Below, piece after piece: positions 38,733-39,987 of a stretch of DNA of 39,987 nucleotides. The notes beneath the pieces were generated by a model. That model worked only from the letters and a program-made list of their open reading frames with translations. It was not told the DNA's origin and did no database searches. A program made the translations under genes and the position numbers. The DNA is from B4-G1 sp964393895. Its GTDB lineage: Bacteria > Chloroflexota > Anaerolineae > B4-G1. Each line of letters begins with the position of its first letter. Position 1 is the first letter of the stretch. The stretch is taken from the NCBI GenBank assembly GCA_964393895.1, contig CAYMWP010000024.1:1-39987 (forward strand), in the 5' to 3' direction.

Positions 38733-39987
38733 CTATCCGAGGCTCCGCCTCCGCCGGCCTGCCAGCAAGACCCCTGCCGCTCCCAGCGGCAGCGCCGCTG
38801 CGCCGGGGCAGATTCCGCCGCCCGACCCTTGCTCGGGTTCCTCGATCGGTTCTTCCACTGGTTCTTCCACCGGCTCCTCGGCTGGTTCCTCGACCGGCTC
38901 GGCCGTGGGGACAGGCTGAGGCCACTCACCGACGGCGAGAGCGATGTCGTCCGCCCACAGTGTGCCCTCGCCCGGACCGACGCTGAATCCGTAGCCTATC
39001 ATACGCGCCGGGTCTATTTCGGCCAACCCGGCCTCGCCCACCCATTCCGCCTTTTCGAAATCTGTCCAGGGAAAGATGAACTGCGCCCAGCCGTCGTCAC
39101 TCTCCGTCGTGGTCTCGAACCCCACCTCGAAGGGCGTGGGGTCGTCGGGGTCGCCGGAGAATACCGCCAGCGTGAACCACTCCCCCGTCCCTTCGGAGTG
39201 GAGCCACAGGGAAAGCCCCGTGCTGCCGCTCCAGTCTCGCAGGGGGTCGAAGGAGCGCCCGCAATACCCATATCCGTCGGGCGCGACGGCGTAGCCGATG
39301 CGCAGAGATGCCGCGTCCGCGTGCGCCACTCCGCCGGCGTCCCGCTCGCACTCGATGGTGGAGCCGTTCTCGGCAGAAAAGTCCCAGACGATGTCCTCCT
39401 CAAAATCGTCAATCAGACCTGCCGCCGGTAGGGGGACGACGATGGGAGTCGGCTGCGCGCCCCCTTCGTCGGGCGGGGGTGTCTCGGAGGGCGCGGTAGG
39501 TGTGGGACGGGGCGTGCCGGCGTGGTAGCTCTCGATGGCCTGGTCTAGGAACTCGACAAAGAGCGGGCCGATGGCGCGATTGGCCTGCTCGTTGGGGTGG
39601 CCGTCGTAATCGTCCACGCGGTACTCGGGCCGCAGAAAGTTGTCGTCGCCCGCCAGGTGGCCGAAAAAGTCAAAAGTAAAGAGGTTGGGATGGCCGGCCA
39701 GGAATTCGTCGGAGGAGAGCCAATCGGCGAAGGCGCGCGCCCGCGCCCCTTCTTGGGGGTCGCTTGCGGCGGGCACCTGGGGCGGCTGGGTGACGACGAC
39801 GAATATCTTGTCCGGGTACTGGTCCACCCGGTCGCGGATGGCGCGGTAGTAGGATTTGTACTCGTTCAGTTGGTAGTCGTCCCCGATGTTGCTGGTGGGG
39901 TAGCAGGATTTGAAGGCGATGACGTCGTACTGCATCAGGTGGCTGAAGGTGTTATCGGGCGGGTCGTGGAGCGGCTGGGCAAAGATC
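38733..39987 (-). CDS. Surface protein: SGNH-like region, carbohydrate-binding-like domain, C-terminal anchor (5' end outside the window)
   Basis: The frame is open to the right edge (IFAQPLHDPPDNTFSHLMQYD precedes the first ATG), so the N-terminus is missing. The N-terminal part (~1-160) resembles an SGNH/GDSL-like fold (QYDVIAFKSCYPTSNIGD, KIFVVVTQPPQVP, DDYDGHPNEQANR, with the DxxH-like acid/His). After a Thr/Pro linker comes a beta-rich, CBM11-like region (LIDDFEEDIVWDFSAENGS, then WADDIALAVGEW). The end has repeated EEPVEEP units, a hydrophobic stretch (GAAALPLGAAGVLLAG) and RRRR, as in sorted surface proteins. It is likely exported and binds or modifies glycans. Confidence 0.85.
   Translation of the reverse strand, partial: IFAQPLHDPPDNTFSHLMQYDVIAFKSCYPTSNIGDDYQLNEYKSYYRAIRDRVDQYPDKIFVVVTQPPQVPAASDPQEGARARAFADWLSSDEFLAGHPNLFTFDFFGHLAGDDNFLRPEYRVDDYDGHPNEQANRAIGPLFVEFLDQAIESYHAGTPRPTPTAPSETPPPDEGGAQPTPIVVPLPAAGLIDDFEEDIVWDFSAENGSTIECERDAGGVAHADAASLRIGYAVAPDGYGYCGRSFDPLRDWSGSTGLSLWLHSEGTGEWFTLAVFSGDPDDPTPFEVGFETTTESDDGWAQFIFPWTDFEKAEWVGEAGLAEIDPARMIGYGFSVGPGEGTLWADDIALAVGEWPQPVPTAEPVEEPAEEPVEEPVEEPIEEPEQGSGGGICPGAAALPLGAAGVLLAGRRRRSLG

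Overview
The window is GC-rich, densely coding DNA that reads like a member of the Chloroflexota (Anaerolineae-type). This is inferred from gene content and style: DUF4058, YoaP-type GNAT and DUF3795 genes, a Thr/Pro/Glu-rich surface protein with a C-terminal membrane anchor, free-standing four-helix-bundle (S23/IVP) genes, and many small palindromic intergenic repeats. No rRNA, tRNA, CRISPR array or complete insertion sequence was seen. Both ends cut a gene: uvrA on the left and an SGNH-like surface protein on the right.

Layout. Positions 1-3614 hold the uvrA 3' end, a HEAT-like protein, a YoaP-type acetyltransferase, a DUF3795 protein, a terpenoid-cyclase-fold protein and the stub of a DinB gene. 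Positions 3801-7612 encode the two halves of a heterodimeric ABC exporter with complementary degenerate motifs, separated by a truncated S23 gene. From 7683 to about 29054 most genes belong to acyl-CoA or lipid metabolism: acyl-CoA dehydrogenase, alpha/beta hydrolases, SDRs, a MaoC-SDR-SCP2 fusion, an HMG-CoA-synthase-like/DUF35/SDR fusion, an SCP-x-type thiolase, an acyl-CoA ligase, a CrtI-like FAD oxidoreductase and a ferredoxin-reductase/2Fe-2S fusion. Interleaved with these are a HicBA toxin-antitoxin pair, a 1204-residue membrane protein of unknown function, two intact S23 genes, a divergent DUF4058 gene and a hydrolase lipoprotein. Positions 29051-31056 carry an EamA transporter, ThpR and a TIGR00725 protein. 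Positions 31368-34561 hold a GAF-PAS-adenylate cyclase coupled to a GT2 glycosyltransferase. A receiver domain with a Glu phospho-site follows. On the minus strand lie a NapH-like ferredoxin, an inactive-looking metallopeptidase coupled to rph, and the partial surface protein.

How the genes fit together. The central block has the parts of a beta-oxidation-like pathway: ligase, dehydrogenase, hydratase plus 3-hydroxyacyl dehydrogenase in one chain, and thiolase. An HMG-CoA-synthase-like protein that has lost its catalytic cysteine is fused to the DUF35 bridge module and an SDR, and sits next to the thiolase. This recalls the archaeal thiolase-DUF35-HMGCS complex, but with a dead synthase module. 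The substrate cannot be read from the sequence.

The most unusual features are repeat-driven. (1) The SDR modules of the two fusion genes share 536 bp that are identical by eye, inside flanks that differ, which points to recent gene conversion. (2) Degenerate heptamer arrays (ACGTGAA/ACGTCAA) start at or inside stop codons of many genes and supply C-terminal residues of some. (3) All three S23 genes are bracketed by these arrays in opposite orientation, like a cassette, and one locus at 27751-27836 looks like the same brackets without a gene. (4) Palindromic micro-repeats are inserted in frame in coding sequence. (5) A MITE-like element of about 142 bp has 13-bp inverted ends and a 6-bp target duplication.
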